DNA from: Aliikangiella sp. G2MR2-5
Lineage (GTDB): Bacteria; Pseudomonadota; Gammaproteobacteria; Enterobacterales; Kangiellaceae
Reading direction: 5' to 3'
Assembly (NCBI RefSeq): GCF_015687155.1
Contig: NZ_JADPQF010000001.1
Span: forward strand, 1,550,001-1,614,000
DNA length: 64,000 nt
Under the pieces are notes generated by a model, which was given only the letters and a program-made list of their open reading frames with translations, made no database searches and was not told where the DNA came from. This document shows, in pieces, positions 41,101-50,321 of the stretch (its first letter is position 1; every line of letters starts with the position of its first letter). The position numbers and the translations under genes are program-made.

Positions 41101-41825
41101 TAGAGGAAAAGTGGCTAACAGCCAGGGCCGTTATCGGTTTTTATCCAGCCAACTCTGTATATCACGATGATGTTGAAATTTATCAAGATGAATCACGTGA
41201 ATCCACTTTAACCAGGTTACATTTTTTAAGACAACAGAAGCAGACTCGAGAGGGAAAAGCAAATCATGCCCTTTCTGATTTTGTTGCGCCAAAGGAGACT
41301 GGAGTAAGTGACTATATTGGGGCTTTCGCGGTAACTGCTGGCATAGGAATAGATGAACATGTTGAAAGATTCGAAAAAAATCACGACGACTATTCTGCAA
41401 TTCTCCTTAAAGCACTAGCCGATCGACTAGCAGAAGCATTTGCAGAGAGAATGCATGAGCTGGTCCGTAAAGAGTTCTGGGGTTATGCTTCGGATGAAAG
41501 CCTGAGCAATGAAGAACTGATTGATGAAAAGTACAAAGGTATTCGCCCTGCTCCAGGTTATCCCGCTTGTCCCGATCACACTGAAAAAGCAACTCTCTGG
41601 TCTTTGCTTAAGCCGGATGAGAATATCGGACTTAAAATTACAGAAAGTTTTGCGATGTACCCTACTGCGGCTGTTTCAGGCTGGTATTTCGCACACCCTG
41701 AATCACAGTATTTTGGTGTAGGTAAAATTTCCAAAGAACAAGTGGAAAGCTATGCAAAACGCAAAGGCTGGTCGCTCGAAGAAGCCGAGCGGTGGCTCGC
41801 GCCTAATCTGGCTTACGACTACTGA
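38133..41825 (+). CDS. metH: cobalamin-dependent methionine synthase
   Basis: 1230 residues, complete. Domains in order: homocysteine-binding (about 1-330; '[11 protein letters not shown]', with zinc cysteines 'GLNCALGA' and 'VGGCCGTSP'), methyl-THF-binding (about 350-610; '[16 protein letters not shown]'), B12 cap and cobalamin-binding (about 645-900; '[20 protein letters not shown]' with the cobalt-ligand His), and SAM-dependent reactivation domain (about 920-1230; '[15 protein letters not shown]'). It methylates homocysteine with 5-methyl-THF made by MetF. Same-strand position 80 bp after cysB suggests co-transcription under the met boxes. Confidence 0.97.
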   Translation: MSNKTSQLKEILEERILLLDGAMGTMIQSYKFTEDDYRGEEFKNWPSDLKGNNDLLSLTQPEAIKSIHRAYLEAGSDIIETNTFNATQVAMADYAMESISARINFESARIAKEIAEEFSTEDKPRFVAGVLGPTNKTSSISPDVNDPGFRAIDFDELKTAYYESAKALVDGGADIILIETIFDTLNAKAAVFAVEELFETENIQLPVMISGTITDASGRTLTGQTTEAFYNSLQHAKPISIGLNCALGAKELRQYIAELSRVADCYVSAHPNAGLPNEFGGYDETPQDMAEELSQWAEQGLLNIVGGCCGTSPDHIRALKALTDNYSPRKIPPSDKACHLSGLEPLTINRDSLFVNVGERTNVTGSARFLRLIKEGDFETALDVARDQVENGAQIIDINMDEGMLDSVTSMQRFLNLIAAEPDISRVPVMIDSSKWEVIEAGLKCIQGKGIVNSISMKEGEQAFIEQARKAKGYGAAVIVMAFDEKGQADTYERKIEICERAYNVLTEKVNFPAEDIIFDPNIFAIATGIEEHNNYAVDFIEATRWIKQNLPGAMVSGGVSNVSFSFRGNNPVREAIHAVFLYHAINAGMDMGIVNAGQLEVYSEIEPELKQAVEDVVLNRHPEATEKLVTIAENFRPGTTAQKEDNRLAWRELPLNERIGHALVKGITEFIDEDIEQARQAVERPLNVIEGPLMDGMNVVGDLFGSGKMFLPQVVKSARVMKKAVAYLEPFMEEEKKTLNLEDKAKGKILLATVKGDVHDIGKNIVGVVLQCNGYEVIDLGVMVSCEEIIRVAKEEKCDLIGLSGLITPSLDEMVFVAKEMQRSGLKIPLLIGGATTSKIHTAVKIEPNYEHSVIYITDASRVVTAATHLLSEEHKSDYVNQVRLEYEDLRIARESKTTKIRATALDDSRSFKAQIDWQNFTPTKPQFLGEKIFDDYPLEDLLERIDWTPFFRSWELAGRFPRILEDEVVGESARKLYQDAQDMLARLVEEKWLTARAVIGFYPANSVYHDDVEIYQDESRESTLTRLHFLRQQKQTREGKANHALSDFVAPKETGVSDYIGAFAVTAGIGIDEHVERFEKNHDDYSAILLKALADRLAEAFAERMHELVRKEFWGYASDESLSNEELIDEKYKGIRPAPGYPACPDHTEKATLWSLLKPDENIGLKITESFAMYPTAAVSGWYFAHPESQYFGVGKISKEQVESYAKRKGWSLEEAERWLAPNLAYDY

Positions 41826-41835
41826 CTAGAATTTA

Positions 41836-41877
41836 ACAGGACTTGCATATCCTAATATTCGTGTGTCCAAGTCCTGT
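41836..41877 (+). terminator. 3' hairpin of metH
   Basis: 10-bp perfect stem ACAGGACTTG/CAAGTCCTGT (41836-41845 and 41868-41877) 11 bp past the metH stop, loop about 22 bases. No T-run follows, so termination is uncertain; it may stabilise the mRNA end. Confidence 0.45.
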
Positions 41878-41955
41878 CAGCAACTTGCTATCGGCATTCG
41901 CAAAACGCCGACACTAGAGCTAAACTAAGATTAATTCCGTTATTTTTCTAGCTCA

Positions 41956-42357
41956 ATGAAACAAAATCTTAAGCAAATCATTATCTATTTAACGCTATTC
42001 GCTCTGGCTGGCTGCACCACATTTCAACCACGCCAGATTGTTAGTACTGAGTTACAGTCGGAGCCAAAACAAGTCAAACCGATACTAAAAATCAAAGACA
42101 AAATTAAGGTTTACCTCAAAACCGGAAGAATTGTCGAGTTGACAGTCGTTTCTTACGACAAACAACAAATCACGGGGGCTCTTGTTGCCAACCCGCTTAA
42201 CTCGGTCTCCATTCATCTTGATGAGGTTGCAGCGCTTGAGGTGGAAGAAATTGATGGTGGTAAGACAACTTTAGCAGTAATCGGAAGTATCCTTCTGCTC
42301 CCCCTTCTTATTATCGGCGGAAGCATTGCATTACTAGTTGCAGCAGAAGAATACTAG
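41956..42357 (+). CDS. small lipoprotein with C-terminal membrane segment
   Basis: 133 residues. The lipobox 'LFALAGC' (Cys at 20) predicts lipidation. The middle 'KIKVYLKTGRIVELTVVSYD' looks like a small beta (Sm-like or PRC-like) domain of the type found in bacterial lipoproteins. A C-terminal hydrophobic stretch (about 107-128, 'LAVIGSILLLPLLIIGGSIA') could enter a membrane. Envelope role likely; no family confidently recognised. The IS element is inserted about 50 bp after its stop. Confidence 0.75.
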   Translation: MKQNLKQIIIYLTLFALAGCTTFQPRQIVSTELQSEPKQVKPILKIKDKIKVYLKTGRIVELTVVSYDKQQITGALVANPLNSVSIHLDEVAALEVEEIDGGKTTLAVIGSILLLPLLIIGGSIALLVAAEEY

Positions 42358-42409
42358 CCTACGCGGATTTAAAGTTAACTTCATTTTTGGAGCAATCCTG
42401 ATATTAAAT

Positions 42410-42446
42410 AAAAAGCCCTCTACTGAGGTAATGCCGATCAGTTAAG
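42410..42446 (+). repeat. left terminal inverted repeat of the IS
   Basis: Begins AAAAAGCCCTC, then TACTGA (variable core), then GGTAATGCC and a CAGTTAAG end. It pairs with the right repeat at 31 of 37 positions. It contains a GATC (Dam) site not shared with the right end. Confidence 0.8.
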
Positions 42447-42480
42447 CATAAACCGCTTGATTTTTTCGGCAATGAGATCA

Positions 42481-42513
42481 AAATCCGGTGATCGATGATC
42501 ACCGGATTTTTTT
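42481..42513 (+). terminator. terminator hairpin abutting the transposase start
   Basis: 13-bp perfect stem AAATCCGGTGATC/GATCACCGGATTT (42481-42493 and 42497-42509) with a 3-base loop, followed by a T-run that ends at the ATG at 42514. Two GATC sites lie in the stem. There is no ribosome-binding sequence between hairpin and ATG. It should block read-through from outside the IS and also hide the start of translation. Confidence 0.85.
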
Positions 42514-43839
42514 ATGCAACTCGCCCAAGCTTTAGATGCCATCAATCATTTCGCACCGAACAAAATAGACACCTTATGTGACTTGCTACCCCTTGATTTA
42601 ATCAATCAAGCCCTTGAACAAACCGAAACGGTGACATTGAGAAAGCGTAAACTCTCGTTAGAGTCGATGGTGTGGCTCACCATAGGAATGGCTATCTACA
42701 ACGATAAACCACTCTCTCAAGTGGTTAACATGCTGGATATAGTAAACCGTCAAGGAAAGCCTTTTGTTGCACCAAGTGCCATAGTCCAAAGACGCCAAGC
42801 CCTAGGTGAAGACGCGATAAAAGCCGTGTTTGAACTGACTCAACGACACTGGAATGACCAAGCGCTTCATCCCCACTGGAATGGTTTGACTTTATTGGGC
42901 GTAGACGGTGTCGTCTGGCGCTTACCGGACAGCGATGAAAATAAAGCCGCGTATAGCCGCCATATCAACGCGAATAAAACAAACAGTGAATACCCCCAAG
43001 TTCGTATGGTCTGCCAGATGGAACTCAGCAGCCACCTAATCACCGCCAGTGCTTTTGATGATTACTCTGTTAATGAAATGAAGCTCGCTGAGCGGCTGAT
43101 TATCAATACGCCCGATCATAGTCTGACATTATTTGACCGGGGGTTTTACTCACTTGGATTACTCCACCATTGGCAATCTGAGGGAACTGAACGCCACTGG
43201 CTAATTCCACTTAGAAAAGGCACACAATATGAAGTGCTGAGAAAACTTGGCCGTACTCAAAGCATTGTCCGCTTAACGAGTAATCCGAGAGCCAGAAAGC
43301 TTTGGCCGAACCTCCCCGAAACGATAGAAGCTCGGTTAGTGAGCAAGAAAATCAATGGGAAACTCACTCAAGTGCTCACATCGATGACCAATGTACAGAG
43401 GTATCCAGTTGAAGATATCGCTGATTTATACAGTCACCGTTGGGAAATTGAGCTCGGTTTTCGAGAGCAAAAACAGTATATGCTCGGCAATCGTTTAACC
43501 TTACGCAGCAAGCTTCCGGAAATGGCCCGTCAGGAGCTATGGGGAATACTACTGACTTACAATATGATTCGATTTCAGATGGTTAAAATGACTCATCATC
43601 TAAAAGGAGACTATCTGCCTTATCAACTTAGCTTTAATGGTGCTTTAGCCCATATCGTCAGGTTATTAGTTGGGTTACCGTTTTCGTCTCCCGGCGCTAT
43701 ACCTGGACAACTTAAGACATTTTACGAATTATCAAAAAGTCTAGTGAATGAACCAAGGCGACAGCGGAGTTATCCGCGAGTCGTCAAGAAAAGACCGCAA
43801 CGCTATGCGCAAAAAAAATGCCAGTCAGTTCTTAACTGA
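42514..43839 (+). CDS. IS4-family transposase
   Basis: 441 residues. DDE catalytic core: first Asp in '[13 protein letters not shown]', second Asp in '[11 protein letters not shown]', Glu in '[15 protein letters not shown]', which is the Y-x2-R-x3-E-x6-K signature of IS4-type transposases. N-terminal helical domain (about 1-110) typical of the group. The frame is complete with no stop or frameshift, so the element may be active. No RBS precedes the ATG; the T-run of a terminator ends directly at it. Confidence 0.95.
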   Translation: MQLAQALDAINHFAPNKIDTLCDLLPLDLINQALEQTETVTLRKRKLSLESMVWLTIGMAIYNDKPLSQVVNMLDIVNRQGKPFVAPSAIVQRRQALGEDAIKAVFELTQRHWNDQALHPHWNGLTLLGVDGVVWRLPDSDENKAAYSRHINANKTNSEYPQVRMVCQMELSSHLITASAFDDYSVNEMKLAERLIINTPDHSLTLFDRGFYSLGLLHHWQSEGTERHWLIPLRKGTQYEVLRKLGRTQSIVRLTSNPRARKLWPNLPETIEARLVSKKINGKLTQVLTSMTNVQRYPVEDIADLYSHRWEIELGFREQKQYMLGNRLTLRSKLPEMARQELWGILLTYNMIRFQMVKMTHHLKGDYLPYQLSFNGALAHIVRLLVGLPFSSPGAIPGQLKTFYELSKSLVNEPRRQRSYPRVVKKRPQRYAQKKCQSVLN

Positions 43840-43847
43840 CTGGCATT
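43811..43847 (-). terminator. terminator hairpin at the right end of the IS
   Basis: 14-bp perfect stem AATGCCAGTCAGTT/AACTGACTGGCATT (43817-43830 and 43834-43847) with a 3-base loop; the minus strand then has a run of T (43818 to 43811). It would stop transcripts entering from the degQ side, so it can also serve as that gene's terminator. Confidence 0.8.
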
Positions 43848-43867
43848 ACCTCTACTGAGGGCTTTTT
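43831..43867 (-). repeat. right terminal inverted repeat of the IS
   Basis: Read on the minus strand: AAAAAGCCCTC, AGTAGA, GGTAATGCC, then AGTCAGTTAAG. The repeat overlaps the transposase stop codon region and forms part of the terminator hairpin at 43817-43847. Confidence 0.8.
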
Positions 43868-43894
43868 TTGGTTTCTTACAAATGACATATTCTG

Positions 43895-45262
43895 CTAGCG
43901 TATGACCATATAAAAGGCTGCTCGTCCTCTCTTAATCCGTAGCAAGATTTTGTCACTATCCAACCTCAGCGCTTTGGCAAAATCTCTCAAGTTATCAACT
44001 CGGCGTTTATTGACACTCAAGATGAGATCTCCTGGACGTAATCCGCCATAGGCGGCATTAGAATACTGTTCAACTGACGCAACCAAAATACCATTACCAT
44101 CTTCAGCGTTTTCGAATCGCGCTCCTTCAAGTAACGGATGGAATTCACCGCTGGAGGCTGCAATATCACCAGGCTCACCGATTTCGACATCATAGGTTTT
44201 CTCTTTTTCGCCACGTAATACTGTCACCTCAACCTCATCTCCAATTTTACGTTTGGCAATTTGGCTCCTCAGCTGACCGGAAGAAGTAATCTTCTTACCA
44301 TCAATAGCAACAATAATATCATCTGGCTTCAACCCGGCCTTTTCTGCAGGAGAACCATCACTTACACTGGTTATTAAGACACCCTGTTGACCATTTTTAA
44401 GCTCAAATGCGATTTGCAGATCCACATCAATTTCCTGGATTCCAATGCCCAGCTGCCCTCGACGAACCTCACCAGCATCAAGAATTTGCTCCATGGATGC
44501 TTTAACCATATCAACCGGAATTGCAAAACCAATTCCTACATTGCCACCAGCAGGAGCAATAATGGCTGTATTAATTCCTATCAACCGGCCTTTTAAATCC
44601 ACCAATGCGCCGCCAGAATTTCCCGGGTTGATTGAAGCATCCGTCTGGATAAAGTTTTCATACCCTTCAATCCCCAATCCCGTGCGACCTAGAGCGCTGA
44701 CAATTCCTGTTGTCACTGTTTGTCCCAGACCAAATGGGTTTCCGATAGCTACAACAAAATCACCAACTTCCAATTTTTGCGAATCTCCCAGCTTCACGGA
44801 TGAAAGATTTTTGCCATCGATTTTTAGTACTGCGACATCAAGCTCAGGATCACTTCCGAGAACTTTGGCATTGAAATGGCGACCATCTATCAATGACACC
44901 CTGACTTCATCCGCCTGTTTAATCACATGGTGATTGGTTAGCACGATTCCTTCTTTAGCATCGACAATGACACCTGATCCTGCGCTCATTTGTCGCTTCT
45001 TGGGTCTTTCATCTCGACGAGGCTGTTCCGGTATATTGAAAAACCGTCTAAAAAATGGGTCGTTAAACAATGGGTTTTGAGCTTGTTGCTGTTCGGAAAA
45101 TGTTGCGATATTGACCACCGCAGGGTTGACTTCCTTCAGCATTCCAGAAAGCGACGGTAGCTCTCGACCTTCACTATCTTTTTGCGGCAAAGATGCTCCG
45201 GCATTAAGAGATAGTGCACTAAGACTCAAGAGTACAAACAAGGATTGAATAACAGCTCTCAT
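43895..45262 (-). CDS. degQ: periplasmic trypsin-like serine protease, DegQ/DegP type
   Basis: 455 residues. Signal peptide (about 1-24, 'SLSALSLNAGASLPQ'). The protease domain has the triad His in 'VLTNHHVIKQADE', Asp in 'DPELDVAVLKID' and Ser in 'NPGNSGGALVD'. Two PDZ domains follow ('GQLGIGIQEIDVDL' and 'LRPGDLILSVNKRRV'), the second with the closing 'LLRIKRGRAAFYMVIR'. A short loop ('RRDERPKKR') and length fit DegQ or MucD-like proteins rather than DegS, which has one PDZ. The promoter region to its right is long (45263-45956). The IS lies 27 bp beyond its stop. Confidence 0.92.
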   Translation of the reverse strand: MRAVIQSLFVLLSLSALSLNAGASLPQKDSEGRELPSLSGMLKEVNPAVVNIATFSEQQQAQNPLFNDPFFRRFFNIPEQPRRDERPKKRQMSAGSGVIVDAKEGIVLTNHHVIKQADEVRVSLIDGRHFNAKVLGSDPELDVAVLKIDGKNLSSVKLGDSQKLEVGDFVVAIGNPFGLGQTVTTGIVSALGRTGLGIEGYENFIQTDASINPGNSGGALVDLKGRLIGINTAIIAPAGGNVGIGFAIPVDMVKASMEQILDAGEVRRGQLGIGIQEIDVDLQIAFELKNGQQGVLITSVSDGSPAEKAGLKPDDIIVAIDGKKITSSGQLRSQIAKRKIGDEVEVTVLRGEKEKTYDVEIGEPGDIAASSGEFHPLLEGARFENAEDGNGILVASVEQYSNAAYGGLRPGDLILSVNKRRVDNLRDFAKALRLDSDKILLRIKRGRAAFYMVIR

Positions 45263-45956
45263 TGAGTATCCTCCAATTTATGATTATTCGCTGCTATGAC
45301 CATAGTAAAACCTTTTGGTTCACTTCAGCCATGGGTTGATTCGGTTCAATCGTTTCTACTATATAGTTTTCAACCTCGGATACCGTGCTCAAGCTAGATT
45401 AGGACAGCTCAATTAAGGCTCGAATATAATCCATCAGTACTCACACACCGCTGTTGATATCCCTAAAATAGGGATTACTTTCTAATTTTCAAGGGACGAC
45501 TACTTTTCCCCTTGAATTACACCTGAGAACACCTGGCTATTTGACACTGCAGCGATTTATCCTGTTTCATTAATAAATCGTAACATTTTACATGCACGCC
45601 GATAGCAGACAATCTTCTGTGGGCTTGTGACGACCAATACTAGTCCGTCTAAATTTTCACCAACTTATACCAAAAGAGATTTTACATAATTTTTTGCCAG
45701 GTTCGATTCAAAGAAAAATAAGATGAAAAAGTTCTTCTCTATACATGAGAGGTATCGGCATCTTTTCTCTATTTAAAGTATTAGCTTTGAGACAGTCGTT
45801 GAGATAGTTTCCGGGCGAGTCTTTGACTTACAGGTCATATCGCTTTTCAAAGCCAACAAAGTCCGGACCGTTTTACGATTCAATCATCAAAGAAAAGAGA
45901 ATAAACCATAAACCAGAAGAGAAAAATGCCAGTGAACAAAATCTTTTATTGGCTAA
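45263..45956. other. 694-bp gene-free region between degQ and a GGDEF/EAL gene
   Basis: AT-rich sequence upstream of degQ on the minus strand and beyond the 3' end of the GGDEF/EAL regulator. It must contain the degQ promoter. I saw no tRNA, IS end or convincing terminator; a 23-codon frame at 45926 was considered and rejected. A small RNA is possible but nothing in the sequence shows one. Confidence 0.4.
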
Positions 45957-48314
45957 CTAGTCTATATCGCACTTTTCTACAAGAGAGTCAGGCTTAGCCA
46001 GATAAAACCCCTGTACCATATCAACATCACGCGCCTGAAGTAATTCTAACTCTGCCGCCGATTCTATATGCGTGGCAATAACTTCGATCGAGTTCTGTCT
46101 TGCAGTTTTAACAATGGCATCAATCAAATTACATCGAGGTAAACTGGTTTCGAGCTCACGAGTGAGTGAAGTATCCAATTTAATTGCATCGACCGGCATT
46201 TGCGGGAGAGCTAGTACAGAAGAAGAGTTCATACCGAAATGGCTGATGATAATACCAAATCCCTTTGCTCTAAGACTTGATAATCGAGATTTCCATTGCG
46301 GAAAATTAAACAAATCTTCTTCTGCAAATTCGAACCGTAAGTGTTTGGGCAGCAGCCCGGAGTTGTACCACTTGTCTAAAATGTTAATCAGAAAGGTTTC
46401 ATCCGACATTGCCTCAATCGAAAGACTCAAGGAGTACCAGGCGAGGTGACTATCATGATTTTCTTTCGCATAGGAAACCAGCATGTCTACGACTTTTTCA
46501 TCTATTTTTGTAATCACGCCAAATCGCTTTGCATTCGACATAAATACCGCTGGAGATATCAATGCGGCGCCTTCTCTTAGCCGCAAAAGACAGTTGGCTC
46601 CAATCTTTCGACTATCAAAAGTCGAATATACAGGTTGCTCAAGAAGTGTGAACTGTTGCTCTTTCATCGCATTTGTCAGGCGCTGATACCAGTTCCCCTG
46701 TTCCATGTGCACGGCTGACTGCTCTTCATAAATATCCCACTGATTTTTGCCCTTTTGCTTTGCTCTTTGACAGGCACTGTCCGCTCGAGCAAGACATTCT
46801 CCGATTGAATCAGCATGCTGATCAAGAACCACCGCACCAATAGAGCCTGTTACGCTGTAACTCTTACCTTCCCAGAGTAGCAGCGTCTCTTCCAACAACA
46901 ACCGATAACTCTCGATGACTTCAGCAAATTCCTCTTTGCTCACATGAGTCAATAAAGCCAGAAACTCATCTCCGGACATTCGCCCAAGATAATCTGTCCC
47001 CCTTGATCTCTCTTTAAGGTTTTCGGCGAGGTTAATAAGTAGCTGATCACCTGCAGCATGGCCGAGCTCATCATTAATCAACTTAAATCGGTCAAGATCG
47101 ATGAATAAAAGTAATGAGCATTCTTTGGTGCGCCTCACACGATTCAGTTCTCGATTCAACATATCTTCAAAGGCACTTCGATTTAGCAATCCAGTGAGAT
47201 GATCATGACTTAATTGCCACTGCCAGTTCTTTTCAAGCCTCTGTTGCTCGGAAATATCTCTAAACACCACCACAGATCCTAAATTGGAAGTGCCATCACC
47301 AAGGTTGGTTAAGTTACACTCTACAGGAAATAGAGAGCCGTCCGAACGTTGGAACAAGGTTCTCCACTCCCTCAGCTCGTCTCCCAACAAGTAGGCCTGC
47401 TGTAAAAAACAGTGATCGAACGACGTTTGTTCGCCACTATTATCTGTAGGATGAATCACTTCATGCGGGTAGCATCCCATGAGTTCACCAAGCGACTGAC
47501 CGAGTAACTTCATGGTAGCCGGATTGACAAACTGAATCCTGCCATCAGGGGTAATTCCATAAACACCTTCTGCGACAGAATTGAGTAAACCGATTAACCT
47601 TGAGCGTTCACTGGAAATTTGTCTTTTACTTTCTACACTTTTTACCAGTGTGCGAACACGAGTTAGGAACAATTCCTCTGATTCATTTTTAAACATGCAC
47701 TCGCGAGCGCCCGCTCGAATACACTTATCAACAACTTCAGCCTTGTATTCCGCAGTCAGAATGGCTGCTTCGAGCTCATATACCTCGTCATCAGCGCGCA
47801 TTTTGGCACAAAGTTCTGCTCCGGTGTCGCCGGGCATATAGTAATCAATAATGGCAAGATCATACTGGTTTTGCTTCATCTTGCTGAACCCTTCTTCAGC
47901 ATTCCCCGCTAAATCAACCAGATAGCCTTGCCGCTGCAATATCTTTTTATATTTAACCTGAATCGTTTTCGAATCATCCACCAACAAAATTTTAGCCTTA
48001 CTTTGGCTCATCTCATCATCAGCTGTGCCGATTCGATTGCAAAAAGCCCTTAATCTAAGCTTAAATTGCGTCTCCGGTTGTTCTTTCAAACAAAAGATGG
48101 GCACTTGAGGATATCTTAATGAAAAGCGAGTTAAAAAGCTTTGATAAGTGGGTAAAACCAGATCAACAATCAGCCCACCAGGCTGAGGGTTAAGTTCTAG
48201 CCATTGCTGGGCATGCGCTATCGTATCAAAGAAGAGTACCTTTGAATGATGCTGATTCACCTCTTCTAACAGGTGAGCAAATTTTTTGGAATCACTTATA
48301 AGAGCCAGTATCAC
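45957..48314 (-). CDS. response regulator REC-like/REC-PAS-GGDEF with degenerate EAL domain
   Basis: 785 residues. A first receiver-like domain (about 1-95) is short and incomplete. A full receiver (about 105-230) has 'ILLVDDSKTIQVKYKKIL' and phospho-Asp in 'LAIIDYYMPGDTG', but 'MFKNES' replaces the usual KP motif. PAS (about 240-360) leads to a GGDEF domain with SGDEF (about 446) and 'DHLTGLLNR', a permitted variant. The EAL domain (about 545-785) reads 'GANCLLRLREG' and 'SHFGMNSS' where EAL and DDFGTG should stand, so phosphodiesterase activity is unlikely. It may be a cyclase with a c-di-GMP-binding or structural tail. Confidence 0.88.
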   Translation of the reverse strand: MILALISDSKKFAHLLEEVNQHHSKVLFFDTIAHAQQWLELNPQPGGLIVDLVLPTYQSFLTRFSLRYPQVPIFCLKEQPETQFKLRLRAFCNRIGTADDEMSQSKAKILLVDDSKTIQVKYKKILQRQGYLVDLAGNAEEGFSKMKQNQYDLAIIDYYMPGDTGAELCAKMRADDEVYELEAAILTAEYKAEVVDKCIRAGARECMFKNESEELFLTRVRTLVKSVESKRQISSERSRLIGLLNSVAEGVYGITPDGRIQFVNPATMKLLGQSLGELMGCYPHEVIHPTDNSGEQTSFDHCFLQQAYLLGDELREWRTLFQRSDGSLFPVECNLTNLGDGTSNLGSVVVFRDISEQQRLEKNWQWQLSHDHLTGLLNRSAFEDMLNRELNRVRRTKECSLLLFIDLDRFKLINDELGHAAGDQLLINLAENLKERSRGTDYLGRMSGDEFLALLTHVSKEEFAEVIESYRLLLEETLLLWEGKSYSVTGSIGAVVLDQHADSIGECLARADSACQRAKQKGKNQWDIYEEQSAVHMEQGNWYQRLTNAMKEQQFTLLEQPVYSTFDSRKIGANCLLRLREGAALISPAVFMSNAKRFGVITKIDEKVVDMLVSYAKENHDSHLAWYSLSLSIEAMSDETFLINILDKWYNSGLLPKHLRFEFAEEDLFNFPQWKSRLSSLRAKGFGIIISHFGMNSSSVLALPQMPVDAIKLDTSLTRELETSLPRCNLIDAIVKTARQNSIEVIATHIESAAELELLQARDVDMVQGFYLAKPDSLVEKCDID

Positions 48315-48650
48315 AGATACCTATCACCCCGACTTAATATTTCTTAAGAAAGAATACCCTAGTTAACAATTAAATAGAATGCTCTGACAATTGCTTTATC
48401 TAGAGTTTAGGCCATTCGTCCAAAATAAAGCAAAATTATTAATTATTTCAGTCAATTAGTTAAAAAGTGAACACAAGTTCTCGCCATTACCGATATAGTG
48501 GAACAAACGAACAAATTAGCTGGCGTAACTCTATGTAATTATTGGTATTATATTAAGGTTAAAAGACTTGATCTAACTCAGGCTTTACCGGCTCTGCTGG
48601 AATTATACTCTCTCGGTCAAGGCTAAAAATAATATACCTGGGAGAGAGAA
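48315..48650. other. 336-bp AT-rich gap, divergent promoter region
   Basis: Separates the GGDEF/EAL regulator (minus) from the CcmI-C-like gene (plus). No ORF, RNA gene or strong hairpin recognised. It probably holds both promoters; GGGAGAGAG just before 48651 is the ribosome-binding site of the plus-strand gene. Confidence 0.4.
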
Positions 48651-49091
48651 ATGAAGAGAATATTGTTGGGACTATGTATAGGTACGGCACTCGCTTTTCC
48701 ATTTTTAGCATATACTTTAAGTCCGACGGGCAAAACGATCAAAGTATCAGTCTCCATTAAGCAAAATCTACTGCCTGAAAAATCGGATGGCTGGCCTCTT
48801 TATATCTACGCTGCACGTCCGAATACCAGGCTTCCACTATCCTCTTACAAAGGCAAAGTCAGTGATCTGCCAATTAGTATTACTCTGGATGAATCTATGT
48901 ATCTTCTACCAGAGTTAACTCTAAAAGATGCGAAACAAGTAGTTGTAGTAGCAAAGATAAGCAAAAGCACTGATCCTCACAAAAAAAGCGAACAGGATTT
49001 AATTGGCTTCAGTCGGATAGTCAGCTTTGACCAGGGACTCAATCAGCAAGTTTCACTCGTCATCGATCAGACGGATAAAATCACAAAGTAG
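48651..49091 (+). CDS. secreted protein resembling the CcmI C-terminal domain
   Basis: 146 residues. Signal peptide or anchor (about 1-21). The mature part has the pattern of the C-terminal domain of the cytochrome c maturation factor CcmI/CcmH: 'KVSVSIKQNLLP', 'LYIYAARPNTRLPLSSYKG', 'DLPISITLDESMYLLPELTL', 'VVVVAKISKSTDP'. In CcmI that domain binds apocytochrome c; here it stands alone without the membrane and TPR parts. No ccm genes are nearby. Possibly a periplasmic chaperone-like protein; function is inferred from resemblance only. Confidence 0.72.
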   Translation: MKRILLGLCIGTALAFPFLAYTLSPTGKTIKVSVSIKQNLLPEKSDGWPLYIYAARPNTRLPLSSYKGKVSDLPISITLDESMYLLPELTLKDAKQVVVVAKISKSTDPHKKSEQDLIGFSRIVSFDQGLNQQVSLVIDQTDKITK

Positions 49092-49138
49092 ATTCATAAA
49101 GCGACATTTGACGATAAAACATTTTTCGATTCACTGGT

Positions 49139-49603
49139 TCAAAGCACCTTACCGGCCTGCTTTTCTAAAGCTTTGATCTGTTTAGTAATTTCAAGAGGAA
49201 TCGGGCAGGTAATTCCAGTTTTATAATCGAGAAAAATAACTTCACCTGAGCCGGTAGCGACAACTTTATTTTGCTTCTTACTTAGTATTTCGTAATTCAT
49301 GGTGAAACGCTTTTCTCGGAGTATCGTCACTCCTGTTCGAATAGTAATTCGATCGGGGTAAGTGAGAGGCGAAAGATAACGGCAGCTGGTTTCCCCAAGT
49401 ATTGGCCCTACTTTTTCTTTTGCCATAAACTGGTTAATGCCTACTTTTTGAAAGTATTCGATTCTTACATTCTCAAAATATCGAAAGTATTTTGTATTGT
49501 TAATATGATTAAAAGCATCCATATCACCCCAAATCAAATCTTGTTCGATTGAAAAAGAAAACTGATTAGTATTATTTTGTTGATTAGTCATTTGATTACT
49601 CAA
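49139..49603 (-). CDS. hot-dog acyl-CoA thioesterase (4HBT/YbgC-like)
   Basis: 154 residues. The motif 'WGDMDAFNHINNTKYFRYFE' matches the thioesterase active-site loop with the catalytic Asp, and 'GPILGETSCRYLSPL' continues the fold. It hydrolyses an acyl-CoA; substrate unknown. Its ATG overlaps the upstream SGNH hydrolase stop by 4 bp (ATGA), so they are co-translated. Confidence 0.9.
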   Translation of the reverse strand: MSNQMTNQQNNTNQFSFSIEQDLIWGDMDAFNHINNTKYFRYFENVRIEYFQKVGINQFMAKEKVGPILGETSCRYLSPLTYPDRITIRTGVTILREKRFTMNYEILSKKQNKVVATGSGEVIFLDYKTGITCPIPLEITKQIKALEKQAGKVL

Positions 49604-50295
49604 TTATTTTGCGACAAGCTAGAAACCATATTTGTAAATTCAATTTGGTCTACTTCAGAATTATCAGAAATCCACTTAGCAACGTAAACCGAAAGTAAGT
49701 GATGTCCATAACGACCTAAATGAACGCCATCATTATCTATCAATCTTCTATCGTTAGCTTCAGAGTGAATTTTCGAACTTAATAGTTTATTTAGATCCAG
49801 AAAATCAAGAGTGAAATCATTCGCCAGCTTTTCCAATGTCTGATTGTATAATTCAATATGGGAGTTAAAACGGAGTTTACCGTGACAATCAATCACGCCA
49901 TTGTTTTTCTCACTGACATAATAGTTACCCAACAATAGCAGTGTTAAATTCATTTCTCTGGCAACTTTAATGCAAGTTTGAATATTTCTACGATAATATT
50001 CAATCGGTGCAATATTCTTATTTTTATGAATTACTACATCATTAAGGCCATATTGGAGAATAGCTAAATTCGTTTCTTTTTTGAAATAGCGAGAAGAGAC
50101 TTCCTGTTCAAACCGACTAACAAGTCCATCGCTCGTTTCCCCGCCTAGACCAAGATTAAAAATACGAAGTGACTGAAGATTGGATTTGACAAGATATCGT
50201 ATCGAGGCAATGTGTAATCTATTAACCCATCCACCCAGTTCTTCATCTTTTTCGCCAGCAGTAACACTATCACCAAAGCAAAATACGTTGATCAT
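49600..50295 (-). CDS. SGNH/GDSL-type hydrolase
   Basis: 231 residues. The four family blocks are present: 'CFGDSVTAGEKDEELGGW' (Ser), 'NLGLGGETSDGL' (Gly), 'ILQYGLNDVV' (Asn), 'DNDGVHLGRYGHHLL' (Asp and His). No signal peptide is clear, so it is probably cytoplasmic. It is an esterase or acyl hydrolase of unknown substrate, co-translated with the thioesterase. Both may act on acyl chains. Confidence 0.9.
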   Translation of the reverse strand: MINVFCFGDSVTAGEKDEELGGWVNRLHIASIRYLVKSNLQSLRIFNLGLGGETSDGLVSRFEQEVSSRYFKKETNLAILQYGLNDVVIHKNKNIAPIEYYRRNIQTCIKVAREMNLTLLLLGNYYVSEKNNGVIDCHGKLRFNSHIELYNQTLEKLANDFTLDFLDLNKLLSSKIHSEANDRRLIDNDGVHLGRYGHHLLSVYVAKWISDNSEVDQIEFTNMVSSLSQNN

Positions 50296-50321
50296 ATGCT
50301 TTCTTTTTCCAGGCTATCGAA

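Larger units (their letters stand above)
42410..43867 (+). mobile_element. IS4-family insertion sequence, apparently intact
   Basis: About 1.46 kb with one transposase gene between imperfect terminal inverted repeats (31 of 37 positions match). The outer part AAAAAGCCCTC is identical at both ends. I could not find a clear target-site duplication in the flanks, so it may be an old insertion, or the outer boundaries may be off by a few bases. It carries terminator hairpins on both sides that face inward. It sits between a lipoprotein gene and the degQ-like 3' end and breaks no recognisable gene. Confidence 0.85.

Noticed and set aside
42390-43890. Target-site duplication flanking the IS element
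   Set aside because: No matching 9-13-bp direct repeat seen in the flanks with the boundaries I could place.
45926-45997. 23-codon frame starting MPVNKIFYWL, overlapping the 3' end of the GGDEF/EAL gene
   Set aside because: Weak ribosome-binding sequence, very short, overlaps a clear gene in antisense; no supporting pattern.
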